Part shown: positions 7,918 to 16,874 of the stretch, one piece after another
Position numbering within the stretch: position 1 is the first letter of the stretch
Layout: every line of letters begins with the position of its first letter
NCBI RefSeq assembly: GCF_007991175.1
Contig: NZ_BJXV01000002.1
Span: 1 to 64,000, forward strand
Direction: 5' to 3'
Source: Halovibrio variabilis
GTDB lineage: Bacteria > Pseudomonadota > Gammaproteobacteria > Pseudomonadales > Halomonadaceae
Length of the DNA stretch: 64,000 bases
Notes under the pieces: model-generated
Database searches by the model: none
The model's input: the letters and a program-made list of their open reading frames with translations, nothing else
Told to the model about the DNA's origin: nothing
Program-made: the position numbers and the translations under genes

Positions 7918-8344
7918 ATGTTCCCAGTATCAATCAAAGGTGTTTTGGTCTTGCCATCTGATGAGGTGGTACTGGCGCTCAATGACCGAGACGAGTGGGA
8001 GCTGCCCGGTGGACGCATTGAGATTGGAGAGCGTTCTACCTAATGCCTAGTTCGGGAGTTTAAGGAAGAGCTTGGTGTCGATGTTGAGGCAAATGGCCTT
8101 ATTGATACTTACCTGTTTGAGGTGATCCCAGGTAAGCATGTGTTTATCGTCATCTATGGTTGCCGCTTAATTGGGCGATTTAGCCCAGTAGTCAGTCACG
8201 AGCACAGCAAAATTGCGACGTTCCCAATCGATGATTTACCGGCTAATTTGCCCAGCGGCTACGCGCACTCTATACGCTGCTCTCAAGCATGTACGAACGG
8301 AGCTGCCGTTCCTCTCGCATGACATAGAGGACGATGTTCCGTGA
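7918..8344 (+). pseudogene. Nudix hydrolase pseudogene (stop codon plus frameshift)
   Basis: The ATG at 7918 has a GAGAGG ribosome site and opens a Nudix domain (WELPGGRIEIGERS), but a TAA at 8041-8043 interrupts the Nudix box. The frame continues as REFKEELGVDVE and on to LPSGYA. A frameshift near 8265 then moves the expected C-terminus (TLYAALKHVRTELPFLSHD) into another frame, ending at 8344. Two independent lesions show a dead gene rather than a sequencing slip. Confidence 0.8.
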
Positions 8345-8429
8345 TCAGTACCGGCTCCTTCGACAAATGCAGGTCTGCCAAAATTTTGGTGGCTTGGTGC
8401 TTAAGGTTGGTAACAAGTTCAACTTTCAT
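8340..8429 (-). pseudogene. Truncated Phd/YefM-type antitoxin
   Basis: From the ATG at 8429 the minus strand reads MKVELVTNLKHQATKILADL and continues to KEPVLITEH, the standard N-terminal DNA-binding half of a Phd/YefM antitoxin. After about 30 residues the frame runs into the tail of the Nudix pseudogene, so the toxin-binding half and the toxin gene are gone. The upstream palindrome at 8455-8474 would be its autoregulatory operator. Confidence 0.7.
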
Positions 8430-8454
8430 GGGGATTAACCTGAATCAGACTAAT

Positions 8455-8474
8455 AGTGTCACTATAGTATCACT
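8455..8474. promoter_or_regulatory. Operator-like palindrome of the antitoxin relic
   Basis: AGTGTCACTATAGTATCACT is a 20-bp near-palindrome centred on CTATAG, 26 bases upstream of the antitoxin start. Phd/YefM proteins bind such palindromes over their own promoter. It is intact although the gene is cut. Confidence 0.5.
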
Positions 8475-8572
8475 CTCCAGGGGTGACAACTTGAGCTAAC
8501 GTGGCCAACGACTAAGCGTTTTAAGATGCCTTAATAAGCTTTTCAAAGAGTACTCCAATCATTATTGAGCTT

Positions 8573-8587
8573 ATGCTAACTTAGCAT
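8573..8587. promoter_or_regulatory. 15-bp palindrome, copy 2, upstream of the LysE-type gene
   Basis: ATGCTAA-C-TTAGCAT lies 24 bases before the start codon of the exporter gene and matches the palindrome at 7040-7054. Its position suggests repression or activation at the exporter promoter. Confidence 0.55.
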
Positions 8588-8611
8588 TAATCACCTGTGA
8601 GGTAGCGCCCT

Positions 8612-9238
8612 ATGTCGATTGAAATTTGGTTTGCTTTTGCGCTTGCATCCGTCGCTTTACTTGCTATTCCTGGGCCAACGATATTAACCGTGGTCAGCTA
8701 CTCTATCGCCCAAGGAAGACGCGCCAATTTCCCGCTTGTCGCTGCGGTGGCATTGGGTGATTCGACGGCACTGCTCTTTTCGCTGCTTGGCCTGGGGGCG
8801 GTGTTAGCCACCTCGGCCTTGTGGTTCACCGTTATCAAATGGATCGGCGGTTTATACCTGCTCTACATGGGCATAAAGCTGTTGCGGGCCGGGATATCAT
8901 CGGTGCAGCCGGTAACACCGGCCGTATCAGGTTCACGACTAAAGCTCTTCACCAATACCTATCTCGTTACGGCACTTAATCCGAAGGGCATTATTTTCTT
9001 CGTTGCCTTCCTACCGCAATTCGTTAACCCCAATGCTGGTGCGGGGCAGCAGCTGTGGCTTCTGGCTGCAACCTTCGTGGCGTTGGCAACACTGAATGCT
9101 ACGCTTTACGCCGTGTTCGCGTCGTCGGTACGCAAAATGCTTACCTCGCGCCGTGCCCAGCGCCGCTTTAACGTTGTTGGCGGTACGTTACTTTCTTCGG
9201 CAGGTGTCTGGGCGCTGCTGGCTAAGCGACCCGCTTAA
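8612..9238 (+). CDS. LysE/RhtB-family amino acid exporter
   Basis: A 208-residue inner-membrane protein with about six hydrophobic segments. The family signature AIPGPTILTVVSYSIAQGRR is at residues 18-37, with GLYLLYMGIKLLR after helix 3 and a mid-protein FTNTYLVTALNPKGIIFFVAFLPQF segment. RhtB-type proteins export homoserine, threonine, leucine or other amino acids. The start follows a palindrome shared with a decayed copy upstream. Substrate not readable. Confidence 0.88.
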   Translation: MSIEIWFAFALASVALLAIPGPTILTVVSYSIAQGRRANFPLVAAVALGDSTALLFSLLGLGAVLATSALWFTVIKWIGGLYLLYMGIKLLRAGISSVQPVTPAVSGSRLKLFTNTYLVTALNPKGIIFFVAFLPQFVNPNAGAGQQLWLLAATFVALATLNATLYAVFASSVRKMLTSRRAQRRFNVVGGTLLSSAGVWALLAKRPA

Positions 9239-9291
9239 GTAGACGCCAGTAACTCGATGACGGCAACGCTGTTCGTAACGAGAGACAAAAT

Positions 9292-9879
9292 ATGAGTGAA
9301 ACTCTTCAAAAGCTGCTAACGGAGCTTGAGCACTTTGGTCAGCAAAACGATGCTGCCGTTTCTGAACGCCCACGGCGAATGCTGAATATCACCCGTGATA
9401 CGGGGGAGTTTCTATCCGTGCTTGTTCAAGCAACCAACGCGCAACGCGTGCTGGAAATTGGTACCTCGAATGGGTACTCCACCTTGTGGCTGGCCCAGGC
9501 AGCGAAGACGATTAGTGGGCACGTTACCACGGTTGAACTTTCTGATTTCAAGCTTGAGATGGCTGCGAGGAATTTTGAGCGCTCTGGTCTTTCTGATGTC
9601 ATCACTCAGCATCAAGGGGAGGCGGGTGGTCTGCTTGAGAGCCTGGACGATGCCTGTTTCGATCTGGTCTTTTTAGACTCAAAACGCTCTGATTACGTGC
9701 AGTGGTGGCCGAATATCCAGCGGGTGTTACGCAAGGGCGGGCTTCTTGTGGTAGATAACGCCACCTCCCATGCGGATGAAATGGCTGCTTTTATGGCAAA
9801 GGTAGCGGCAGACCCCAATTTCACCACCTGCACTGTGCCCGTTGGTAATGGTGAGTTTCTGGCAACTGCGGTGCGGTAG
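9292..9879 (+). CDS. Class I SAM-dependent O-methyltransferase (family 3)
   Basis: 195 residues with the methyltransferase_3 (catechol/caffeoyl-CoA O-methyltransferase-like) layout. The SAM motif I is VLEIGTSNGYSTLWLA (about residues 52-67), then VTTVELSDFKLEMAARNF, DLVFLDSKRSDYVQWW with the metal-ligand Asp, and LLVVDNATSH supplying further ligands. The protein is shorter than many family members. It lies 53 bp after the exporter gene on the same strand, so co-transcription is possible. Substrate unknown. Confidence 0.82.
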   Translation: MSETLQKLLTELEHFGQQNDAAVSERPRRMLNITRDTGEFLSVLVQATNAQRVLEIGTSNGYSTLWLAQAAKTISGHVTTVELSDFKLEMAARNFERSGLSDVITQHQGEAGGLLESLDDACFDLVFLDSKRSDYVQWWPNIQRVLRKGGLLVVDNATSHADEMAAFMAKVAADPNFTTCTVPVGNGEFLATAVR

Positions 9880-9953
9880 TTAAAGGATAACTCCCTGACT
9901 AGTTACCCAGGCTACCCAGCAATAAGGTTTCCTTTAAGTCTTATAAACATTTG

Positions 9954-9998
9954 TTTGATGGCCCGACGCTTTTTAGATTTCGCAGGCGAGCCATCAAA
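9954..9998. repeat. Long-loop inverted repeat downstream of xylX
   Basis: TTTGATGGC (9954-9962) pairs with GCCATCAAA (9990-9998) across a 27-base loop, just past the 3' end of the minus-strand xylX gene. It may act in 3' processing or termination; there is no clear T run next to the stem. Confidence 0.35.
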
Positions 9999-10010
9999 GA
10001 GGAAAAACGA

Positions 10011-11213
10011 TCAGCCTTTTGTCGTCAGGTGGGCATGCCACTGTCGTATGCCAAAGCTCCAGGGCGGTAATCGATCTGAGCGATCCACTCGATTGACCAG
10101 TGCACCCAGTGCCGGTGTGGCGATGGTCACTTTGTCACCCATATGATGCGTAAAGCCTTGGCCCTTGCCGTCGCGATCCAGAATCGGTGAGAACATGGTT
10201 CCAAGGAAAAGCATGAAGCCATCCGGATACTGATGATGTGGACCGACCGTCTGATGCACCAGGTTCAGTGGATCACGGCTGATCTGGCGCATGTCGCTTG
10301 CATCATCGAGCATGAAACCATCATCGGCCCCTTCAATCCGCAGCGACACCCGCGCTTCGCGAACCGTATCGAGGGTAAAGTGCTCGTCAAAGAGGCGAAT
10401 GAAGGGGCCGATGGCACAAGAGGCATTGTTGTCCTTGGCCTTGCCCAGCAGCAATGCACTGCGGCCCTCGACGTCGCGCAGGTTAACGTCATTACCGAGT
10501 GTCGCGCCCTTGGGGTGTCCGGCAGCGTCAACCGCCAGTACGATTTCGGGTTCAGGGTTGTTCCACTTCGACGACGGGTGCAGTCCTACAGCACTGCCAA
10601 AGCCCACCGATGATAACGGTTGTGCCTTGGTAAAGACCTCAGCATCTGGTCCGATACCGACTTCCATGTACTGGGACCAGGCCCCTCGCGCCTGGAGTTC
10701 TTTCTTGAGTGCCATTGCTTCGTCGGAGCCGGGAACGATCTGCGATAGGTCACTCCCGATCAAGGCTTGAAGTTCCTGGCGCAACTCAGTCGCGCGTGTG
10801 GCATCACCGGCAGCCTGCTCCTCAATCACCCGCTCCATTAGGCTGACAGCGAAGGTAACGCCGCAGGCCTTGATCGCCTGGACGTCGCAGGGAGCGAGTA
10901 GGTAGGGCGCACGCTGTGGGTCGGCGAGTGAGTTGTCTATCAACGTCTCGACCGGCCCGAGAGATTCGCCCTCGACGTGCGAGACAAAGGCGATAGCATC
11001 ATCGCGATCCAGCAGGTCGGCCATGCAGGCACAGGCTGCCGTGATATCAATGACCTGGCCCTGGCGGACCACCACCAAGGCGGGGCCTTGGTGAGGTGCA
11101 TCGCGCCATACACGCCCCACCAGCAGGGCGCTATCCTGATCGTCGGGAAGAAAAGTGGTGGTGTGCAAGTGATTACCTCGAAAGCTTATCTTGTTTGATG
11201 GGCGGGCATTCAC
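10011..11213 (-). CDS. xylX: 2-keto-3-deoxy-D-xylonate dehydratase (FAH family)
   Basis: Fumarylacetoacetate-hydrolase-fold protein of up to 400 residues. In the Weimberg pathway XylX dehydrates 2-keto-3-deoxyxylonate to 2-oxoglutarate semialdehyde. Diagnostic segments are [45 protein letters not shown] (metal-ligand acids), [17 protein letters not shown] and [13 protein letters not shown], which agree closely with the Caulobacter XylX type. The ATG at 11213 overlaps the stop of xylA (ATGA), implying translational coupling. A TTG at 11168, with a CGAGG site and an encoded start closer to the family N-terminus, is an alternative. Neighbouring xylA, xylR, xylB, xylD and xylC support the role. 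Confidence 0.9.
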   Translation of the reverse strand: MNARPSNKISFRGNHLHTTTFLPDDQDSALLVGRVWRDAPHQGPALVVVRQGQVIDITAACACMADLLDRDDAIAFVSHVEGESLGPVETLIDNSLADPQRAPYLLAPCDVQAIKACGVTFAVSLMERVIEEQAAGDATRATELRQELQALIGSDLSQIVPGSDEAMALKKELQARGAWSQYMEVGIGPDAEVFTKAQPLSSVGFGSAVGLHPSSKWNNPEPEIVLAVDAAGHPKGATLGNDVNLRDVEGRSALLLGKAKDNNASCAIGPFIRLFDEHFTLDTVREARVSLRIEGADDGFMLDDASDMRQISRDPLNLVHQTVGPHHQYPDGFMLFLGTMFSPILDRDGKGQGFTHHMGDKVTIATPALGALVNRVDRSDRLPPWSFGIRQWHAHLTTKG

Positions 11214-12787
11214 GCCTCACGCTTACCGTCCACCAAGCGGCTTACGCCCTCGGGGTTGGCATCTTTAAGCACCTCTGGTAATAGTGCTTCCGGCAGTGCC
11301 TGATAGCAAACTGGCCGTAGAAAGCGATGGATAGCGGCGCTGCCTACTGAGGTGGTGCGACTATCCGAGGTTGCCGGATAGGGGCCACCGTGAACCATGG
11401 CATGGCACACTTCGACACCGGTCGGCCAGCCATTGGCCAGGATACGTCCGGCTTTACGCTCGAGCGTCGGCAGCAGCGCTTTGGCCGCTTCCATGTCGCC
11501 ATCATCCATTTGCAGGGTGATCGTCAACTGACCCTCAAGTTCGGCGGCCACGCGCTTCACTTCGGCCTGGTCGGCACATTCAACCACCAGCGAGCTGGCA
11601 CCAAATATCTCGGCCTGCAGCGCCTCATCGGCGAGGAAGTCGGCAGCAGAGGCGACAAATAAGCCCGCCTGGCACTGATTAACGCCTTCCCCAACCTGAC
11701 CACGCGCGACTTCGCGAACTTTGGCATGCGAGGAGAGGGCGTTTACACCCTGCTCATAGGCCTGATGAATGCCCGGGGTGAGCATGGTCTGGCTGGCGCT
11801 GGCTTTAACGCCCTCACTAGCGGCATCAATAAAGGCAGCCAGTTCTTGGCTTTTTACAGCGATCACAAGCCCAGGGCTGGTACAGAACTGACCAGCCCCC
11901 ATATTGAGCGAACCGACAAAGCCTTCGGCGATCTTCTCACCACGCCCTTTAAGTGCTTCCGGGAGCAGGAACACGGGGTTGATGCTGCTCATCTCGGCAT
12001 AGACCGGGATTGGCTGTGGGCGCGCCTGGGCCGTGGCCATGAGTGCCGTGCCGCCACCGCGCGAACCGGTGAAGCCGACCGCTTGAATACGTGGATCATT
12101 GACCAGTGCTTGACCAATCTCTTTTCCTGAACCAAATAGCAGCGAGAATACGCCTTCGGCTAGTTTGCACTTGGCCACGGCGCGCTGAACCGCACGACCC
12201 ACTAGTTCGGACGTGCCGGGGTGGGCGGAGTGACCCTTGACCACCACCGGGCAACCGGCGGCGAGTGCTGACGCGGTATCACCACCTGCCACGGAAAACG
12301 CTAGTGGGAAGTTAGAAGCGCCGAACACGGCAACTGGGCCAAGGCCAATATGACGTTGGCGCAGATCGGTACGCGGCATCGGCGCCCGGTCTGGCATGGC
12401 CGGGTCGATGCGCACGTCGAGCCACTCACCAGCGCGTACTACTGAAGCAAACAGGCGTAGTTGCCCGCAAGTACGGCCACGCTCGCCTTCTAGGCGTGGG
12501 CGTGGCAGGCCCGTCTCGGCCATAGCGCGCTCAATGAGTTCGTCGCCGATACCTTCGATTTCGGAGGCGATAGTCTCGAGGAAGACGGCGCGAGCTTCTA
12601 AGCTGCTCTCCCGGTAGCTGGCGAAGGCTGTTTCAGCGAGTTCGCAGGCACGCTCGACTTCGGCTTTACCACCGCCCGCATAGATCGGCTCCATCGCTTC
12701 GCCGGTGGCGGGGTTCACCGCCTGAATGTCGGCTTGATTGCCACTAACAGCTTGTTGACCAATCAATAGCTTGCCTTCAAGGGACAT
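11210..12787 (-). CDS. xylA: 2-oxoglutarate semialdehyde dehydrogenase
   Basis: Aldehyde dehydrogenase superfamily, 525 residues, the long form typical of alpha-ketoglutarate semialdehyde dehydrogenases. It oxidises the product of XylX to 2-oxoglutarate with NAD(P)+. Visible features are the cofactor-site segment [41 protein letters not shown], the base Glu in [12 protein letters not shown] and the catalytic Cys in [11 protein letters not shown]. The ATG at 12787 has a strong AAAGGAGG site; the frame is open 21 bases further. First gene of a two-gene operon with xylX. The symbol follows the Caulobacter xylXABCD naming and should not be confused with xylose isomerase. Confidence 0.9.
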   Translation of the reverse strand: MSLEGKLLIGQQAVSGNQADIQAVNPATGEAMEPIYAGGGKAEVERACELAETAFASYRESSLEARAVFLETIASEIEGIGDELIERAMAETGLPRPRLEGERGRTCGQLRLFASVVRAGEWLDVRIDPAMPDRAPMPRTDLRQRHIGLGPVAVFGASNFPLAFSVAGGDTASALAAGCPVVVKGHSAHPGTSELVGRAVQRAVAKCKLAEGVFSLLFGSGKEIGQALVNDPRIQAVGFTGSRGGGTALMATAQARPQPIPVYAEMSSINPVFLLPEALKGRGEKIAEGFVGSLNMGAGQFCTSPGLVIAVKSQELAAFIDAASEGVKASASQTMLTPGIHQAYEQGVNALSSHAKVREVARGQVGEGVNQCQAGLFVASAADFLADEALQAEIFGASSLVVECADQAEVKRVAAELEGQLTITLQMDDGDMEAAKALLPTLERKAGRILANGWPTGVEVCHAMVHGGPYPATSDSRTTSVGSAAIHRFLRPVCYQALPEALLPEVLKDANPEGVSRLVDGKREA

Positions 12788-12886
12788 AGTGCCTCCTTTG
12801 CTTATCAATAGAGAGTCCCGGAAAAAATGCCCGGACGACGTTGGTTATCTATACTGAAAGACCAGGAGGGTATGTTCAAGCTCTTT

Positions 12887-12893
12887 ACTTAGT
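12887..12893. promoter_or_regulatory. Possible XylR half-site upstream of xylA
   Basis: ACTTAGT, the core of the repeats found upstream of xylB, occurs once at 12887-12893 in the gap between xylR and xylA. It could be a weaker repressor site for the xylA-xylX arm; a single heptamer is weak evidence. Confidence 0.3.
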
Positions 12894-12972
12894 TGCAGGT
12901 GCCAACTTTAGTCGAGTTTGGTACTTTTGTATTTGTAAGCGTCGCGGGTGTGAAAAGAAGGCGGGTAGGCCG

Positions 12973-14172
12973 TCAGGATAACTCGGGGCCGTGTATCGCT
13001 CTGGCCAGGACCTGTGCGGCAGCACCACGCGCCGCCACGAAAGTGCTGTCTTCGACGACGCGCAACGGTACACGTTCCGTTGTGCCCAATAAGCGGTGCT
13101 GATTGGCTTCAAAATATGTCAGCGCAGGGTCAAGAAATGTGCTGCCTAGCTGGGTAAGTGAGCCGCCCAATACAATCTCAGCGGGGTTTTGAGTGTGGTG
13201 AAGGTTTAGAAGAAGCATGCCCAGCGCTTCACCGGCGCGGCGCAATGTCCGCTTTACGTCTGGCTCTTGTAGGCGTGATCCAAGCGCTTGGATAAGGTCA
13301 TCTTTTTCATCAATGCCTAGATTGGCGCGGATGGACCAGCCGCTAACAAGCGTTTCAGCGCATCCACGGTTGCCGCAATGGCAGTAGAGCCCGCCTGGCT
13401 GCAAGATGGTATGGCCAATTTCGCCGGCCAAGCCCTGAACGCCGCGAGTAAGCAAAGGTGAGTGACTGCCTTCCGCCATGCCGCTGCCTATCCCCGTGCC
13501 AGCACTGACGTAAATAAGCGATTCGGGAATCTTGCCGGTGCGGAAGTAAAGCTCACCAAAGGCTGCTAATTTGGCTTCATTGTCCATCAGCCAGACGCCC
13601 TTCAGCTCGGGGAGGTGGGGATGTAACAAGTCCAAAAAACGCACATCACGCCAGCCTAGGTTGGGGGCACGTCTTAGTACGGCCTCACCCGTCGCAATGG
13701 GCCCTGGTAGCGCAACACCAACGCCCAGGTTTTCTCGGTTGGAGACCGCAGGGCTTCTCATCAATTGCTGCAACAATTCGGCAACAAGCGAGGCTGTGGA
13801 TTCGGGAGAGGTGGGAACAAAAGGTTCGTGATGCGCTTCGAGTACTTTGCCTGATGGAGCACAAGCGACAAGACGTAGCCGGTGTACCCCTACTTCAGCA
13901 CCGAGGAGGTAATGGCGGTCATCATTGAGATGCAGTGCTCTCCCAGGGCGGCCGCCACTGCTTTTTTGCAGCTCGCCTTCTTTTAGCCACCCTTGATTCA
14001 GCAATGACTGAACCCCTGAGCCAACGGTCGCCTTGGTCAATTGCGCCTGGGTAGCAATGTCGCTTCGGGTCAGTCCTGGAACCCGCCGCACCATTTCTAG
14101 AATCGCACTGCGATTCAAGCGCTTGAGGAAGTTGAGGTCGCCTGCTTTTTGGTGCTGGTAACTGGTTGCCAT
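12973..14172 (-). CDS. xylR: ROK-family transcriptional repressor (XylR type)
   Basis: 399 residues. An N-terminal MarR-like winged HTH ([40 protein letters not shown]) is fused to a ROK sugar-kinase-like domain. That domain has the ATP-loop relic [15 protein letters not shown], the sugar-site EIGH in [11 protein letters not shown], and the zinc-binding [10 protein letters not shown]. XylR-type ROK repressors release DNA on binding xylose or a related sugar. Sitting between the xylA-xylX and xylB-xylC arms, it is the obvious local regulator. The start at 14172 reaches the usual residues before the HTH. The direct target sites are inferred from the repeats at 14394-14432. Confidence 0.87.
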   Translation of the reverse strand: MATSYQHQKAGDLNFLKRLNRSAILEMVRRVPGLTRSDIATQAQLTKATVGSGVQSLLNQGWLKEGELQKSSGGRPGRALHLNDDRHYLLGAEVGVHRLRLVACAPSGKVLEAHHEPFVPTSPESTASLVAELLQQLMRSPAVSNRENLGVGVALPGPIATGEAVLRRAPNLGWRDVRFLDLLHPHLPELKGVWLMDNEAKLAAFGELYFRTGKIPESLIYVSAGTGIGSGMAEGSHSPLLTRGVQGLAGEIGHTILQPGGLYCHCGNRGCAETLVSGWSIRANLGIDEKDDLIQALGSRLQEPDVKRTLRRAGEALGMLLLNLHHTQNPAEIVLGGSLTQLGSTFLDPALTYFEANQHRLLGTTERVPLRVVEDSTFVAARGAAAQVLARAIHGPELS

Positions 14173-14513
14173 GAATAAAATGAAGTCTCTCCGACCTGGT
14201 CAGGTACTAAACGATAATCTTATCTGGTTTCACCAGGAATTTCTGTGCTTATACCAAGGTCGCGTTGAAGAAGAGCGCGTCGTTACTTCATTTGAGTTGG
14301 CCTGATCGTGGGCTGATCTTGGAGGTGAATTGCGCTTTGTGGCGTTAAACCTATGTCGTATAGATATGCGGATACGAGAGATTGATAATCGGCACTTAGT
14401 AAGATTTACATACTAAGTAGCTCGTACTAAGTGGTGGGCTTTGATGACCTCTCCTCAGAGGAGGGGTTCATACAGGACAGCGTTTAAATTTTTACAGACC
14501 ATGGACATTTCTT
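14173..14513. other. xylR-xylB intergenic control region
   Basis: 341 bp without a gene. It contains the operator repeats described at 14394-14432 and, nearer xylR, CTGGTTTCACCAG (14225-14237). No clear sigma-70 promoter could be assigned by eye. Confidence 0.5.
14394..14432. promoter_or_regulatory. Candidate XylR operators upstream of xylB
   Basis: ACTTAGTA (14394-14401) and TACTAAGT (14411-14418) form a perfect inverted repeat with a nine-base spacer. A third TACTAAGT (14425-14432) follows 14 bp after the second. The layout is what a dimeric ROK repressor site upstream of the xylB operon would look like. Confidence 0.6.
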
Positions 14514-15251
14514 ATGGGTACAGCAATCTATCCCGGCCTTGAAGGTAAGCGTGTCGTGATCACGGGTGGAGGGTCCGGCATTGGAGCCGCCTTGGTCGAG
14601 GCTTTTGCCGAGCAAAAGGCTGACGTGCATTTTCTGGACATATGTGCAGAAGAATCACGAACGCTGGTCGAACGACTGGATAGTCAGGTGACCTTTTATC
14701 ATTGCGACCTTACTGATCTCGACGCGTTGGCCGCGACATTCAAGCGCATCGGCGCTATCGATGTGCTGGTCAACAATGCCGCCAATGATGACCGCCATAC
14801 ATTAGGTGAGATCACGCCGAGCTATTGGGATGAGCGGATCGCCGTCAACCTGCGTCATGTCATGTTCGCCATGCAAGCTGCGGCGCCGGGTATGAAAGGG
14901 CGCGGCGGCGGTTCGGTGATTAATCTTGGGTCGATCAGCTGGCATCTCGGCCAAGAGCACCTGGTGATCTATGAAACGGCGAAGGCGGGCATTGAGGGCA
15001 TGACGCGGGCTATGGCTCAGGAGTTGGGCAAAGACAACATTCGCGTGAACTGTGTCATTCCCGGCAACGTCAAGACACCTCGCCAGTCTCGCTGGTACAG
15101 CCCTGCCGACGAGCAGAAGATCATTGATGAACAAAAACTCAAGGTCCGCATTCATCCCCATCATGTCGCCAGCATGGTGACATTCCTGGCTTCCGACGCA
15201 GCTGCCGCTTGCACCGCCCACAATTATTGGGTCGATGCAGGCTGGCTGTAA
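14514..15251 (+). CDS. xylB: D-xylose 1-dehydrogenase (SDR)
   Basis: 245-residue SDR that oxidises D-xylose to D-xylonolactone with NAD+, the first step of the Weimberg pathway. It matches the Caulobacter XylB type along its length: AIYPGLEGKRVVITGGGSGIG at the start, NNAANDDRH, YWDERIAVNLRH, GSISWHLG and the active-site YETAKAGIEGMTRA, ending NYWVDAGWL. The ATG at 14514 fits the family start; a nearby upstream ATG is out of frame. First gene of the plus-strand xyl arm. Confidence 0.92.
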   Translation: MGTAIYPGLEGKRVVITGGGSGIGAALVEAFAEQKADVHFLDICAEESRTLVERLDSQVTFYHCDLTDLDALAATFKRIGAIDVLVNNAANDDRHTLGEITPSYWDERIAVNLRHVMFAMQAAAPGMKGRGGGSVINLGSISWHLGQEHLVIYETAKAGIEGMTRAMAQELGKDNIRVNCVIPGNVKTPRQSRWYSPADEQKIIDEQKLKVRIHPHHVASMVTFLASDAAAACTAHNYWVDAGWL

Positions 15252-15308
15252 ATCGTCATCCTGAGATGACAATTCCACACGATAAATACAACTTCAATGG
15301 GATTAACC

Positions 15309-16715
15309 ATGACAAATGATATGACTCGCAGGCGAAGCCTGTATGTGTTTGTAATTTCCTGTGTTGCCGCCATTGGTGGTTTTTTATTCGGTTTCGACAG
15401 TGGCGTGATCAACGGCACTGTCGATGGGCTTCAAAGTGCCTTCAACTCTGAGAGTGTTGGTACCGGCTTTAATGTTGCCTCAATGCTGCTGGGTTGCGCC
15501 GTTGGTGCTTTTTTTGCAGGGCGACTGGCGGATCACTTTGGCCGCCGCACGCTGCTGATTGTCGCTGCCGTCTTCTTTTTGGTCAGTGCTTGGGGATCCG
15601 GCATTGCCGGGAGCTCCTTGGAGTTTGTGGTCTATCGAATTTTAGGTGGGCTTGCCGTCGGTGCCGCTAGCGTAATGGCACCTGCTTACATCAGTGAAGT
15701 GGCGCCCTCGGCCTATCGCGGACGCTTGGCCACTATCCAGCAGGTGGCGATCATCTTGGGGCTGTTCGTGGCTTTCTTGAGTAACTATCTCTTGGCTAAT
15801 ATGGCCGGCTCATCGGTCGCGCAACTCTGGCTGGGTTTTGCTACATGGCGTTGGATGTTCTGGATCGAACTGTTTCCAGCCGCTATTTTTCTGATTGCGC
15901 TGATGTTTATTCCGGAAAGTCCGCGCTTTTTGATGACGGCAGGCAAGGAAGATAAAGCTCGGCGTGTATTAAGCAAGTTGCTTTCAGATGACGAGGTTAA
16001 TACCAAGGTATCCGAGATTAAGGAATCCTTTGCTGACGATCATCAACCGAGCCTGCGTGATGTTATCAATAAGCAGACGGGCAAGGTTCATGGCATCGTC
16101 TGGGTCGGCATCGGACTGGCGGTGTTTCAGCAGCTTGTCGGGATCAATGTGGTCTTCTACTACGGCGCTGTGTTGTGGCAATCCGTTGGGTTTTCGGAAA
16201 ACGATGCGCTGCTGATCAACGTTATTTCAGGTGCAGTAAGCCTTGGCGCTTTGGTCATTGCTATCGCGTTGGTTGATCGTATTGGTCGCAAACCGTTGTT
16301 ATGGGTCGGGTCAGTAGGTATGGCCGTGACGCTGATTGCCATGGCCTATGCCTTTTCGACCGCCAGCATGGTTGAGGGATCATTGAGTTTATCTGACAAC
16401 ATGGGGGTGATCGCACTACTGGCGGCGAATGCCTATGTTTTATTCTTCAATGTGTCCTGGGGACCGATCATGTGGGTCATGCTTGGTGAGATGTTCCCGA
16501 ACCAGATGCGTGGTTCAGGGCTTGCCATCTCGGGCCTATTCCAGTGGGTCTCAAACTTCGCCATTACGATGAGCTTTCCGATCATGCTTGCTGCCATTGG
16601 TCTGGCGGGTGCCTACAGTATCTACGCCTTCTTTGCGGTGATATCGATCTTCTTCGTGTTGAAGTTTGTCAAGGAAACCAAAGGCAAGGAACTGGAAGCA
16701 ATGTCTTACGAGTGA
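15309..16715 (+). CDS. Sugar/H+ symporter, MFS sugar porter family (probable xylose uptake)
   Basis: About 468 residues and 12 membrane helices. Sugar-porter signatures are present: GGFLFGFDSGVINGT in helix 1, GRLADHFGRR in the 2-3 loop, YRILGGLAVGAASVMAPAYISEVAP, RGRLATIQQ, PESPRFL after helix 6, QQLVGINVVFYYG in helix 7, DRIGRKPLL and the terminal KETKGKELE. These place it with XylE/GLUT-type importers. It lies 57 bp after xylB, so D-xylose is the likely substrate. The ATG at 15309 and an in-frame ATG at 15297 are both possible. A strong terminator follows. Confidence 0.87.
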   Translation: MTNDMTRRRSLYVFVISCVAAIGGFLFGFDSGVINGTVDGLQSAFNSESVGTGFNVASMLLGCAVGAFFAGRLADHFGRRTLLIVAAVFFLVSAWGSGIAGSSLEFVVYRILGGLAVGAASVMAPAYISEVAPSAYRGRLATIQQVAIILGLFVAFLSNYLLANMAGSSVAQLWLGFATWRWMFWIELFPAAIFLIALMFIPESPRFLMTAGKEDKARRVLSKLLSDDEVNTKVSEIKESFADDHQPSLRDVINKQTGKVHGIVWVGIGLAVFQQLVGINVVFYYGAVLWQSVGFSENDALLINVISGAVSLGALVIAIALVDRIGRKPLLWVGSVGMAVTLIAMAYAFSTASMVEGSLSLSDNMGVIALLAANAYVLFFNVSWGPIMWVMLGEMFPNQMRGSGLAISGLFQWVSNFAITMSFPIMLAAIGLAGAYSIYAFFAVISIFFVLKFVKETKGKELEAMSYE

Positions 16716-16726
16716 GGTCGATGCTG

Positions 16727-16762
16727 GAGCACCAGCCTAAATGGCTGGTGCTCTCTTTGTTT
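16727..16762 (+). terminator. Rho-independent terminator after the sugar porter
   Basis: GAGCACCAGCC (16727-16737) and GGCTGGTGCTC (16743-16753) form an 11-bp perfect stem with a five-base loop, followed by a T-rich TCTTTGTTT. It separates xylB-porter from xylD-xylC, so the latter needs read-through or its own promoter. Confidence 0.85.
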
Positions 16763-16874
16763 ATGATTTTCAACTAGCGTCACCCGTTGCGACAGGTGGC
16801 GTGTTTCTTGGTCGTTACAGCAGCACTCATCTTGACCGTCATCATTTTCTTGTTTCTTCTTGGGTAGATCTTAT

